Of a stretch of 64,000 nt of DNA, positions 25,601 through 35,298 are shown piece after piece. The translations under genes were made by a program, and so were the position numbers. Below the pieces are notes generated by a model that did not search any database, was not told where the DNA came from, and worked only from the letters and a program-made list of their open reading frames with translations. The stretch lies in contig NW_019091721.1 of the NCBI RefSeq assembly GCF_001949145.1, positions 77,431 to 141,430 on the forward strand. Direction: 5' to 3'. Position 1 is the first letter of the stretch. Every line of letters starts with the position of its first letter. The DNA comes from Acanthaster planci (Eukaryota > Echinodermata > Asteroidea > Valvatida > Acanthasteridae).

Positions 25601-26014
25601 AAATTGTTGGACAAGTTAAAGACCATTAGGAAAAGGCTACTTAACTTTGGGAAAATTTCCAGGAACATCATCGCTCACTGTTAAAAACTGGGCAACAATT
25701 TCTGGTGACTAGATTCTTGCAGCGGAGGGGGCCGATTTAAGTTCCCCATGTTTCCACCTTGTCAGCTACAACTTCCAAGGCCAGTGATAATGCACAAAAA
25801 TCTGAAGATCGTATCTCGCGTCGATTCACACAGGTGTGCTATGGCCTTGGTGCATAGTCGGATCAGGCGAGTGTTCTACGGCGTCAGCCATCCCGAGGGA
25901 GCGTTGGGCAGCAAGTACCTGATCCACTGCCAGAAGGGTCTCAACCATCACTTTGACGTCTACCGGGGCGTTCAGGAGGAGGACTGTCGGCAGTTATGCA
26001 ATGCACACAGCTGA
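16656..26014 (+). CDS. ADAT3: ADAT3, inactive subunit of tRNA(adenine34) deaminase
   Basis: Nine exons: 16656-16692, 18373-18477, 18967-19021, 19315-19400, 19983-20205, 21963-22068, 22490-22649, 23675-24098, 25834-26014. All phases close, giving 458 codons plus stop. With ADAT2 the family forms the heterodimer that converts A34 to inosine in tRNA anticodons. Visible hallmarks: KVYAAPILDPKTTSR near the N-terminus; GLGQPFVAMV; the deaminase fold with GAVIVDPATD; the zinc motif HAVMVC, where Val replaces the catalytic Glu as in known ADAT3/Tad3; and PYLCTGYDLYITREPC joined across an intron to CAMALVHSRI (Cys-x-x-Cys). It ends with the typical YRGVQEEDCR region. A roughly 120-residue Asp/Ser/Thr-rich insert lies between the HAV motif and PYLCTG, so the protein is longer than the human one (about 350 aa). 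Exon 1 is the weakest part. Confidence 0.92.
16795..16865. repeat. 30-bp-stem hairpin in ADAT3 intron 1
   Basis: Arms 16795-16824 and 16836-16865 are complementary at 27 of 30 positions around an 11-nt C-rich loop. The three mismatches are all C/T or G/A transitions. Confidence 0.9.
18373..18477 (+). CDS. ADAT3: ADAT3 exon 2
   Basis: Acceptor tcaatag, donor TTCG|gta. Encodes CTPIPVLSSDVTSVDF, matching the conserved P-VLS segment ahead of the YAAP motif. Confidence 0.8.
18967..19021 (+). CDS. ADAT3: ADAT3 exon 3
   Basis: Acceptor gtttag, donor CAG|gtgtgt. Encodes VKVYAAPILDPKTTSRII, a family signature. Confidence 0.9.
19315..19400 (+). CDS. ADAT3: ADAT3 exon 4
   Basis: Acceptor tctacag, donor GAG|gtaagg. 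Encodes DLQSVFPLTALPHVKRVRK, matching the P..HLKRVR segment of the family. Confidence 0.88.
19983..20205 (+). CDS. ADAT3: ADAT3 exon 5
   Basis: Encodes LEVILCLV, the LSDIF segment, GLGQPFVAMV and the ITRQQFEEASREWP segment. Acceptor could be at 19983 or three bases later; donor ACA|gtgagt in phase 2. Confidence 0.9.
20611..20965. repeat. Dispersed SINE/LINE-tail-like repeat, copy 1
   Basis: Starts with an ATAATA tract and TTTATAAAGCGC, and includes GTGGGAGGAAAACCCCAGA, GTCAGG.AGGGACTGAAAACC and an AATCGAACCCAGG-like segment. A partial second copy lies at 32383-32510. Intronic in ADAT3. Confidence 0.7.
21963..22068 (+). CDS. ADAT3: ADAT3 exon 6
   Basis: Acceptor ggctcag, donor ATG|gtaaga. 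Encodes VFTDVDKERIASHMMDA, matching the helix before the deaminase domain. Confidence 0.85.
22490..22649 (+). CDS. ADAT3: ADAT3 exon 7, HAV zinc motif
   Basis: Acceptor ctcccag, donor AAAG|gtcagt. Encodes EPIGAVIVDPATDTVLAS and LKHAVMVCIDLVAHGQRGG. His is the zinc ligand; Val stands where active deaminases have Glu. Confidence 0.95.
23675..24098 (+). CDS. ADAT3: ADAT3 exon 8, acidic insert and first Cys ligand
   Basis: Acceptor gctgtag, donor CAT|gtaagt in phase 2. A long hydrophilic insert precedes PYLCTGYDLYITREPC. The insert has no known domain. Confidence 0.92.
24190..24362. repeat. TTAACCCTAACC/GGTTAGGG inverted-repeat sequence
   Basis: Several TTAACCCTAAC and GGGTTAGGGTTGG runs, plus a local inverted pair CCTCCTCAATCCT / AGGATTGAGGAGG (24318-24353). 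Intronic in ADAT3; resembles the telomere-like ends of the 70-bp elements but is longer and less regular. Confidence 0.5.
25834..26014 (+). CDS. ADAT3: ADAT3 last exon
   Basis: Acceptor cacacag. Starts with the second zinc Cys (CAMALVHSRIRRVFYG), includes HPEGALGSKYLIH and YRGVQEEDCRQL, and stops TGA at 26012-26014. Confidence 0.97.
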
Positions 26015-26509
26015 CGTCAAATCAGATCCATGAACAAGCTTTGGCCATCTTTAAACTTATTGATCCACTGCTTACAACAAACCTACTGAATCAGCTAATC
26101 AGTCAAGTTTCAATGAACTTTCAAAATCGATTTTTATTAAAATCACTTCAATGGTCCAGATCTCTTTTTTAAATCCAGGTTTTTATTATTTCCAGTTAAC
26201 AAGTCGTGATTAAACATGATCACTTGAAATCTCTGAAACTGGTTGGAGACATTGATAATTCTGTGTTCAACATTGACTAAACTGCTTTAACAAAAGGCAA
26301 AACTTTCTTTGAATTAAAAAAATCCAAGTATATTACACTCATTACAATTGTACTTTCAGCCAAAAAGCAATTGCTCGTTGTGATGGCATCTGAAAAGACC
26401 AATGACAGTCTCAGCAGTGCTGAGGTTTAAAATAATGGTGCCCATCAGAACAAAAGGCAATTGTCTTTGTTACACAGTGGAACTGTAGTGGTTATTGTCA
26501 TGAAATTAA

Positions 26510-26515
26510 AATAAA
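26510..26515 (+). promoter_or_regulatory. Candidate ADAT3 poly(A) signal
   Basis: AATAAA about 500 bp after the ADAT3 stop and before the convergent gene's last exon. Confidence 0.4.
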
Positions 26516-26825
26516 AGGACGAATTTTATGTGGGGCAGTTTTTTGTTTGTAATGGTATGCTGTCTGGGACAAAATGTAAGAATTTACAAACTAAAATTTA
26601 CATACCCTAATACAAAATTTCATCAATAATTGATTGATAGTTGGCCCCGCACCTGCACTGTATTCAAACCAGAATGGTTTGTTCTTTCACATGTCCCATT
26701 CCTTACACTTGCACGGCATACATGTACGTGTATTTCCTTGGGGGTGATGGTACTTGGTTCTCTGTGTTTCACAGTGCCTTTCTGCAGCCAGTAAACGGCA
26801 CGTGAAAAAGTGGACTTACGGCTCC

Positions 26826-26873
26826 TCAGCAGTCGAGCTGTTTCAAGGCCTCCCGACTCTGCATTGCTATTTC
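26826..26873 (-). CDS. Kinastrin-like last exon
   Basis: Acceptor ttttacag; encodes EIAMQSREALKQLDC then TGA. The longer open frame in another phase is not in phase with exon 7. Confidence 0.8.
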   Translation of the reverse strand, partial: EIAMQSREALKQLDC

Positions 26874-29800
26874 CTGTAAAAAAATATTTCAAGGATGAAT
26901 AAAATCATGTTTGGCTATGTTTAAAATTGATACAAGTGTTCTTATCTGTTTATCTGCATCAGCAATAGCTCCCTACAGATTGGCAAATCAACTGTCTCAC
27001 AGTGTCCTTGCAGAAGACATCCTGAAGAAATGTGTTCAACCTATGCGAGACACTAGTTTGTTTGACAAGTTGACATTATTTTCAGCCGCGATAACAGTTT
27101 ATCTCTTCGCAACAAATAACTAATTCATAACATCCAACACTGTTTTGGAAATAATCCCGGCTGAAGTTGGCTTGAAGACAAATGCTTCAGCTGTATGACA
27201 TGACAGCATAGTTCATATTGAGTCCAAAACAGAGGAATCTCATTTTCTTTCATTAACAGTCCAAAGCAAGAAGAACTTTGTTTGCCTCTGATTACCTCCC
27301 ACATTACTGGTAAAATTGACAGTTCTCAACCTGGTTCGGTATGGAAAATTGTCAAGCAATGCGTTAATGCCCAAACCACTTTGGTGCTTGAGTCACGGTA
27401 AAATGTCTACTCACTTGCATTCTCTGGAGGAAGTTCTGGCTATTTGAGATATTCTCCTCTAACCTCTCTCTCAGGACCTCGGCCCTTTTCTATCAAACCA
27501 AACAAATACTAATAACAAAACATTTCAAGCATCTCTGAGATTATTATGGTGCATGCATGCAAGTCAAACCATTTTTCCTGTGCCACTCAAAATGCACATC
27601 AATCTTTTTAGTCATTGTTTGAGCTACAAATAATGATACTGTTTTACACAATCTACCTAGCTTCTGCTTCAAGCAATTTGCAGTGTGAGCCATGTCAGCT
27701 GTTACCCTGCTCTACGAAGTGTTTTCACATGGGCATCCATGTAAATGTACATTAACTCAACAGCTTTGTGTGCCAACTGCTCTATGAATCTTGATTTGGC
27801 TCTGTTGTCAAACACTACATAAATAATTCAGGCAAAGACTTGAACAGTTCCAGCGTGTGAAACAGTGGCAGACTCCTACAGCGTAGACTCACCGCAGCCT
27901 CCTGCTTAAGCAGTTTGTCTTCATATGTATTTGTGCCGTCATCTAAAGTTACTAAAAATGAGAAATAACAGAGTAAGAAACAGATGGACCATTTGCAAAC
28001 TGTGGTGCTGAATTCCCTTCGGTGGTAAGGCATTTTAGGGTTTTTCACTTTCACATGTGATAGTCCTACCTCTTTAACCATCGAAAAAAGAAGCCTTTTG
28101 CTTCAGTGGAATCAATTCAGGAGTATAGAACTCGGCCACACATATCCTACAGTTGTAAATTACACAAAACATACATTTCTGCCAACTGTTTGAGTTCAGT
28201 TCATAGCTAAAATCCTCGGTCCAAATCAAATTGTGTCCATTCTTAAGAGGGTCGTTCCATGCCTAATCACACAAAATCGAGGAATCTCCCATGTGACCCA
28301 AATCCAATTTGCTTGAAAAAGAAGCTGACTCAAGGTGCTTTTATAAACCAAACAAAGGGAGGTAGGGATGTAATTTTCGACTTCATATATTTGAAGCTTT
28401 GGGAGCAGTGCCCCATTTGGGCACTCATGAATTGCTTGTTTCGGTAGCATTAGGGTCATTCTGTAAATTTGGGGTCCACTTTATTTTTCTGTCCCTGTTG
28501 CATCTGGCATATGATTTTTAAATGTAGAACACTCATTAATTTCCAAGAGTGATTAAGTACCAGTAATACAAAATGCCAGGGTTTGAAATCAACATCCAAG
28601 ATATTCCTTGTCAAATTACGCAAGTCAGGTGTAACGGACAGGAAAAAGGTCACACATCGGACCCCAAATTTATACTTATACAGGTGCAAAGCTGAAAATT
28701 GGTGTGAAGGGTAATTTTGTAAATAGACTACAAAAATGAGAAGTTGATCACCTCTTTGAATCGGGAAATTGTGGGCCCCTAAGATCCTCAGTTGTATGCT
28801 GTTCAACTGACTTTCAAAAGTTGGGGAGTCCGTAATTTTGACAAAATATGACTGAAAAGAATTGCAGATGGTTTTTCCAAAATATTTAGAAACTTGTTGC
28901 ATCCTGAATGGAGGTCTGGTAAACATAGTGTAGAGGAAAAAAATGACCTTAACAACCACCTAATAAATCAGGCCACTGTTTGACCCTGTGGACAAGTTTG
29001 GGAATGCGAGCACCACCTTAACCCCTTGACGAGGGGAATTTCTTCCCGAAAGCCGACTCCAAAAATTCCAGCCTCGCTTGGCCACGAAGGCCACTTGCTA
29101 AACCGCAAATTCTCCGTCTGTGGCCCTCCGTGCTCTGCACGCTTTGAATTACATGGTGAAAAGGCTGATTGTTCAGTGGCATGCGGCTCTACTCACCCTT
29201 CCACATTGCCGTTACCTCTTTTCAAAGTGGGGACTATTGTGAAGCTGGTGGTTATGATGCAAATTTGGTCTTTTAATTTCTGGGCTACGCACAAAGACCA
29301 ATTACCATTCAAGAGCCAGGGTCTGCCTTCTTTCACCGTGTTCGCTTGAGCGTAGGCCGAGAATAATAGCTGAAAAGTAGGCTGAGGATCTCAATTTTTA
29401 TAGTGTGTCTAGCTGCTTCTCGGCGGGAAGGGGTTAACCCATTTCAGGATATCGATGACATGTTCCGATGACGTGTCAATTTTTATAAATGTCAATGACA
29501 TGTCAATTTTTATTAAAGCTTTCTTTTTCTACAAAGCCTTACCTGGATTCACTCCGAGGTCTTCCAGCTTCATCTCACACCGTAATCTAATAAAATACGA
29601 GAAAAAGAAAACATGTTCCGGGCCTTTTGTCATCCATGATCTGCAAGTCCAAATTTTATGGTGACGACAGGAACATTTTCGGACAGACTCTATGCTACAA
29701 CAATTACTGTTGACATTGGTTCACATATCCCGTTCCAGGAAACAGGTTTACTTACAATTTGTCCGTGAGCATTTCTTTGTCTGTTGTCCACTGCTTGGTC

Positions 29801-32800
29801 ACATTTTCAACATATTCTGTCATCAAACACAAAGAGCGGTACATACCATAATATACAAGGCGGCCTGAAAAACAAACTGTGGAACTACCTGTAAATGAAT
29901 AAACCTCCAAGTATCTCTGCCGTTCTGAGTCATGGGATTTGGGCAGCTCAGTGTCCTGAGAGTGCGAAATACCATGGCCTCTCTTTACCCAAGGTAGTCT
30001 GTAATGTAATCATGCCTGTAACCTTCTGGAGTTTTTGTGTGAAACACAAGCAAGAAAAATTAACTGCCTTACCCATTCAAGGACAGAATTATAATCAAAG
30101 GCTATCTGGTGAAACCTGTAAGATTGTGAGGCTTGGGGAATCATTCTCTATAGGACTTTTAATACAACTTTTGGTGCCTTTCAAATTACTACAAACAAGA
30201 AGAGCCTGCCGTCATTATTCAAACTGACTCTAAATATCATTTTACAGTCATGGTTATGTCACAGACTTTACCCATAAGCTGATTTGCGGAGTCAGGAATT
30301 AGGTTGCCAATATATACAAGTATACCAAAGCCGGATGGGAATTTATGTTTTAAATGTATAAATAAGTTTATTTTTATTTTACCAGTGCTATGTTCATTTG
30401 CTTGTTTTATGACGCACTTTGTATGCTAAATTACTTTTTATATTGTACGAGTGTTCATTGTATGTTCCAACAATGTAATATTCTTGTGCTATGGGTTTAC
30501 CACTGCTTAATTGTCTGTACTATGCAGAGCTCCATGAAAACCAGTTTCTAATTGACTTTAATTAATCAAAAGCTGATCTACGGAGTCTTGGTACTAGGAT
30601 GCCAGCATGCTCACAAAGTACGCTGGAGCCGGATCAGAATTTCCCCGTTCTTCCCAATGGGTTTCTTAAATTTGGTAACATAATCAGCATCTAAATATGT
30701 GTTTTACCATGAACAAAATGAGTAAATTTAGTTTTTTATTTTACCAGTGCCATGTTCATTTGCTTATTCTATGACGTACGGTACATGTATGTTGAAATTA
30801 GTTTATTTGATTTCGTGTTCATTGTACCTTCCATCAAAATAATAATCTTGTGATGTGAGTTTACCATTACTTAATTGTTTGTAATATGCAGGGCCCCAAT
30901 GGGCACCAGTTTTTAACTGTTTGGGCATACCCTGGGTAAAGAAATGGAATACAAAAATAAATAAATAAATAAACAAAATAAATAAATAGGTCAGGCGACT
31001 AGAAAACAATGATTTTTTAGAGCATCTTAGAAGGGTGGTTTCTTTCACCTGTTTGCTGCTTTCTTTCTTCTTCAAGCTGCTCCTTCAAAGTTTGGTTTTC
31101 CTTCTCAAATGTCTTCGCATTCCTCTGTAAAATAAATTTGGATTTTTTTAATCCGTGGGGACAGGCACATGCTTGATGCAGCCTACAGACAGATTTGGTT
31201 CATTTGAAAGGTTCTCTTATCGTGAGCTGGTCACTTCAGGAAAGAAATAAGTGGATGAGTTGAAAGGTCCTTGTGATATTTCTTAACCACACTTATTGAG
31301 ACACAAAGTAATGTTCTCAGGGGTTTTAATTTTAAAATTCATTCTGCATGTGAAAATTTAATTACCGCGTGACTTCTTGGCCTGGTACGGTTGCTATGTT
31401 TGATCATGAGAAACCTAAAATCATTTGTAACTAGGGCTGAGTCAATTCAAATAATTTACAATTCAAATATTTGACCTTCAATTTGATCGAATATCCGAAT
31501 ATTCGGTTGCACCGACCAGCAGATTGTTGATGAACAAACCATATACAAAATCAGTTGCAGTAACACACAAAATTGTACATTTTGATCAATATAATAGCTT
31601 CTCGCATCTAGGAGTATCTCCAGCCACAATTATGCAAGATTTAAGAGACAAACGAAACTTCTTGCCTTGTTGAAAATTTCTATTCCTTTTAAATTATTTA
31701 ATAAATAATTTACTCTTTAAATCATTGTAAGATTTCTGACGTTTTTCATTTGAATCTGCTTGAAACAAGCCTCCACAGTGCAATTTTTTTCATTTAAAAC
31801 AAAAAGAAAATTTTCCCTTCCTTTACCGTTTCATGAATTTCGCATTCGATTATTCAGATTCAAAAAATAATATTCAAATATTTAACAATCAATCGAATAT
31901 TCAGATATTCGGCACAGCCCTATTTGTAACTGCAGAGAGAGCGTACAAAAAGCATCGATACCCGAGACAGAAATGCAGTCAAGTTCAAAGGAAGTAATAA
32001 ACACACTGATCATAACTAATGCGAAGAAATCAGTGTACTTGCAGTTACACGCAGGCAGACTGCTGTTATTGGGAGATTTTTTATTTTTGACTTTGAGACC
32101 ATCTCACCAGCTAGCTGGCAGCTTCAAAGTAAGTTCTGGAAGCTTACACCAATCATCAAGAGTTAAAACCAACATACATGTACCTGTGCAGCAGTTAGAG
32201 CATTGTTCTGCTTGGAAACTTTGTGTTCTAGATCAGCATTGCGTTGGTGTAGGATGCTGTTCTCCTCCTTCAACTGTGTGTAGCTGTGAAGGAAAGAAAC
32301 TTATTTCATTCTGTTCGTCCAACAGTGCGTGCAGCGCCGATTACAGGATACAGTGACAATTAAAGAAGACACTGAAGAAATCTTCAGTTTCAGAGGTGGG
32401 AGGAAAACCCCAGATGAAATATTCCAGGGAAAACCCATGGAGTCAGGCAGGGACTGAAAACCAAATCCACATGCTGACTTGGGTAGGATTCGAACGCAGG
32501 TCACAGAAGTGGAAGAAAGGAAACTCTACAGGATGTTGCTACATATGGTTCCTCCAATTGCTAAAATGCACCAATTTTAAAATTTTTATTTGTTGTCACC
32601 GGTCGGAACACAAAACAATCAATTTTTCAATACCTGGCTATTATGACTTTCCAGTTTTATCAACACCTACAAGTTGTACAAATATGACTGAAAACAACTT
32701 TGAATACAATTTCAGCTTTTCGCTCAAGCTGAATAGACAGATCTTCAGTGAATGTACAGGTCAAGTATAATTTGCTACGTTTGGTGGCAGGAAAACACAC

Positions 32801-34687
32801 ATGGTGACTGGATACAAAACTCTTGCCGTTCCTCATTTTTTGAAATTCATCAGAAATGACACACATTTTTCTTATTTTTACTGGGGGAGTGAGTATTGTA
32901 TGTGTATGCAGCAGTTATGCACCGAGCCATATAACACAAGTACACTGCTTTATCACAGAGGCTGGGATATATTCCATATGAGACATTTAATTACTTAGTT
33001 TGAGCAACAGTAAGAATTTACAGAATGTTAGATCAAGGTTTTTTTTACTTCAGCAGTAGATATCTGACCGGTTCAGTGTCCTGATATGTTGCTATTCTAG
33101 CATGGCATTACCACAGTAAATCTTTGTCTGGTTCCTTCTTAATCTTAATTCCTTATTATTTCTTTAACATTGTAAATTCCTATTCATAAGATGGGATTCC
33201 CACCTTGTGCAATTCCAATTCCCCCCCCCCAACAGAAAAAAAATCCTCCATAGCCACAGACATGACCATGACAGATCACGGAAAGAAATACAAGCCCCAT
33301 GAGAGGGGCCCAGAGATTCACGAGGATTAGGAAAGAAAAGTGAAATATCCTGGCAATGTACATTGTACATCTTGTAACATTTTAGGGGTTAGAATAAAAT
33401 CCAAAATGACTGTACATGTAGCAATCGGGTCCCTGAGTCTTCAGCCGGCTGCAGGCTGTAACCACTTAGGCCCTAGGCCTACTTGGCCAAGAAAACTCGG
33501 TCATGGAGGAAGGACACAGGAGTTTGAACTGCCAAGGCCATAACATCCGGTCAATTACCATTTTCTGGCATGCCTGGTATGTCCATAGCCAGAGTACAGC
33601 GAATGCTTGCTACGCACCACCTGTTTCACACCCACAAGCCCCCTTTGTATCCCATAATCATCGCCGCAATTTTTCGCAGGTAATCTGCATCCTTAAAATG
33701 TTGTGTACTGCAGTATAGGAAGTTGAATATTCATGCCATCGTTGGTGCTTGGTATGATCTGACAACATCAAATTTAATGCTTGTGCAATTGCTTTAATTA
33801 GGCTGTGAACCCGAAGTGTTCATGTGCAGTTATTGCCCTTATCAAATACTTTCTTCTGCACTAATTTTGGTAACACCATGGAGAAATAAAACACAGTGTT
33901 TTATTTCTCCATGGTAACACTAATAGCAAAGTTATTTATAAGATGTTGTGTTTAATTTGAATCATTTTTATTACGGGATTTACACAAAAAGGTATTCTAT
34001 GATGAGCACTCCTTGTGATGAAACAGCACATTTTGGTTTTTTTTTTACTTCACTGTTCTGTGGTGGTCAACACGTTGTTGGCCAGTCTTAGCCAAATTCG
34101 TACAAAGACTTTGAAAAAGGATGTTTTGGAGTGACAAAATAAAATTTCAAACACTGCATTGCTGTATCAAAATCTTTTTTTTTAAAATTACTCAAGACGA
34201 CAAAAGCAAATCTATTATTGAATGATATTTTTTTTTCTACATTTCCTAGTCACTGTGATAAGTTGCACATGTTGGCCTAGTTAACTGCAAAGAAAACACC
34301 ACAGATATTGCTTCGATACTACTGACCCCGCTTGTCCGGCTAAGCTGCAGGCAGTAATCAGGAATTTTTGGAATGTTTACTAACAGTAGGCCCTAATACT
34401 ATTGTTCATCAAGAGTAAATTAGTAATTAGATATTATCGATACCGTGTCAACGTTTATAAAAAAAAATGGGATGCCAGCGAAATATGTTTTTGGCACAAT
34501 CTTCTGATCTGCATGATTACGTATGATCCTGATCCTGTGAAATCCCTTGCAAGCTTGCTCGATCGATCGAGTCTATGCACTGACCAATGACTTTTTTTTA
34601 CCTTAATGTTTTGGGTTTGTCAAAACCTCTGACGGGAACTTTTTTGCTTCTGTTCGATGAAATCACAACTTTTGCTGAAGAATTCAT
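26826..34687 (-). CDS. Small coiled-coil protein, kinastrin/SKAP-like
   Basis: Eight exons on the minus strand: 34687-34602, 32283-32184, 31124-31049, 29816-29756, 29586-29543, 27942-27893, 27489-27415, 26873-26826. Every junction is GT-AG and every phase closes, giving 179 aa. A short basic N-terminus (MNSSAKVVISSNRSKKVP) is followed by near-continuous coiled coil (YTQLKEENSILHQRNADLEH, ENQTLKEQLEEERKQQ). A break reads LEDLGVNPDDGT, then a second helix reads AEVLRERLEENISNSQNF, ending REALKQLDC. The order coiled coil, L-E-x-x-G-x-x-P break, second coil resembles human kinastrin (KNSTRN), which acts with astrin at kinetochores and spindle poles. That assignment rests on remembered sequence and is moderate. 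It lacks kinastrin's long N-terminal region. It converges with ADAT3; its start is about 145 bp from a MITE. Confidence 0.85.
27415..27489 (-). CDS. Kinastrin-like exon 7
   Basis: Acceptor ttgatag|AAA, donor CAA|gtgagt; 25 codons with REEN-type heptads (AEVLRERLEENISNSQNF). The nearer AG (gaaaag) would shift the frame into a stop, so it is rejected. Confidence 0.85.
27893..27942 (-). CDS. Kinastrin-like exon 6
   Basis: Acceptor ctttag, donor GCG|gtgagt; encodes DDGTNTYEDKLLKQEAA with the codon split across the junction. Confidence 0.82.
29018..29437. mobile_element. TTAA-flanked element with AACCCCTT ends
   Basis: Begins TTAACCCCTT and ends AAGGGGTTAA with TTAA on each side. Interior about 400 bp, no coding support. 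Lies in intron 5 of the kinastrin-like gene. Confidence 0.5.
29543..29586 (-). CDS. Kinastrin-like exon 5
   Basis: Short exon, acceptor tattag, donor CCAG|gtaagg; encodes LRCEMKLEDLGVNP, the helix-breaking segment. Confidence 0.82.
29756..29816 (-). CDS. Kinastrin-like exon 4
   Basis: Acceptor gatgacag, donor AATT|gtaagt; encodes YVENVTKQWTTDKEMLTDK. Confidence 0.85.
30262..30540 (+). repeat. LINE-tail-like repeat, unit 1
   Basis: Shares with the next unit a common order of segments: GCTGAT.T.CGGAGTC, GCCGGAT, TTTACCAGTGC.ATGTTCATT, TTGTG.T..G.TTTACCA and ATGCAG.GC. Looks like the 3'UTR of a non-LTR element; intronic. Confidence 0.6.
30568..30995 (+). repeat. LINE-tail-like repeat, unit 2 with AAAT tail
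   Basis: Second, head-to-tail copy of the preceding unit. It ends GGGCATACCCTGGGTAAAG and an AAATAAATAAAT tail (about 30954-30990), typical of non-LTR integration. Lies between kinastrin-like exons 3 and 4. Confidence 0.65.
31049..31124 (-). CDS. Kinastrin-like exon 3
   Basis: Acceptor tttacag, donor ACAG|gtgaaa; RNAKTFEKENQTLKEQLEEE, strong heptad character. Confidence 0.88.
32184..32283 (-). CDS. Kinastrin-like exon 2
   Basis: Acceptor ttcacag, donor CAG|gtacat; 33 coiled-coil codons beginning YTQLKEEN. Confidence 0.88.
32383..32510. repeat. Dispersed SINE/LINE-tail-like repeat, copy 2 (partial)
   Basis: GTGGGAGGAAAACCCCAGA through the AGGATTCGAACGCAGGTCA-like segment matches 20810-20930 closely. 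Intronic. Confidence 0.7.
33875..33915. repeat. Perfect 41-nt palindrome
   Basis: Arms of 20 bp (ACCATGGAGAAATAAAACAC and its exact complement) around a single A. It lies in intron 1 of the kinastrin-like gene. Confidence 0.95.
34602..34687 (-). CDS. Kinastrin-like exon 1
   Basis: ATG at 34687; 28 codons plus AG, donor AAG|gtaaaa. The frame stays open upstream without another ATG to at least 34789, so this ATG is chosen as the first in frame. Confidence 0.75.
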
Positions 34688-34832
34688 TTTCTCAACCAAA
34701 AAATTACCAAAATTAATACCATGGGCTGGCAACCTCCGAACTGATGTAACTTCAAATTTCGAACGATAAACCGTGAAGGGCGCCACCAATGGACAACAAA
34801 TTGGCAGTGGACAATTTTAATGGAACTGGTCT

Positions 34833-35298
34833 GGTGCAGACCATTAATTCAAATGAGAATTTCTGGCCAGCTCATTAGCATTAAAAGGCCCCCCTAGTAT
34901 CTTTTGAAAAAGGAGATTGTTTGGCCCCCAAAATGGAGAGATTGTGTAAATTGTTACCAGGATGAACTCCCTTGGTCTTTGAGCTTTCATATGAGAGCAG
35001 AATGGCTAAAAACAACGGTTGAAAAATCATGGTTCTAAATGCCCCAGAAAGTTGAGGTATGCCACTTGAAAAATGGCTGCAATCGGACTTCAGAAAAAGC
35101 ACTTTTCGGGGGGTGATTTTGTTTGTGGGAATAATTAAAAGTGTAATTGGTTAATCCACAAAAAATTGAAAAGAAATTGAAAGATTAGTGACCAGACAAT
35201 AATTTTATTTGTGTTTCTGAAATCTCACGGACGTTGCCAAGGCTGAACAGTGCTGATTTTAAACTGTTTTCAATGGGGCTTGAATTAGTTGACTGTAC
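34833..35298 (+). mobile_element. MITE family B, solo copy
   Basis: About 466 bp. Ends GGTGCAGACCATTAATTCAA and TTGAATTAGTTGACTGTACC are inverted repeats with a few mismatches. Body matches the paired copies at 55340-56250. It sits just upstream of the kinastrin-like start codon, so it may overlap that promoter. Confidence 0.8.

Noticed and set aside
26623-26873. Longer open frame through the last kinastrin-like exon (GNSNAESGGLETARLL...)
   Set aside because: Not in phase with the preceding exon; the in-phase reading EIAMQSREALKQLDC ends the coiled coil naturally.
28456-28959. 167-codon minus-strand frame in intron 5 of the kinastrin-like gene
   Set aside because: No family resemblance, no splice context, and the stretch looks like an anonymous repeat; length alone is not enough.
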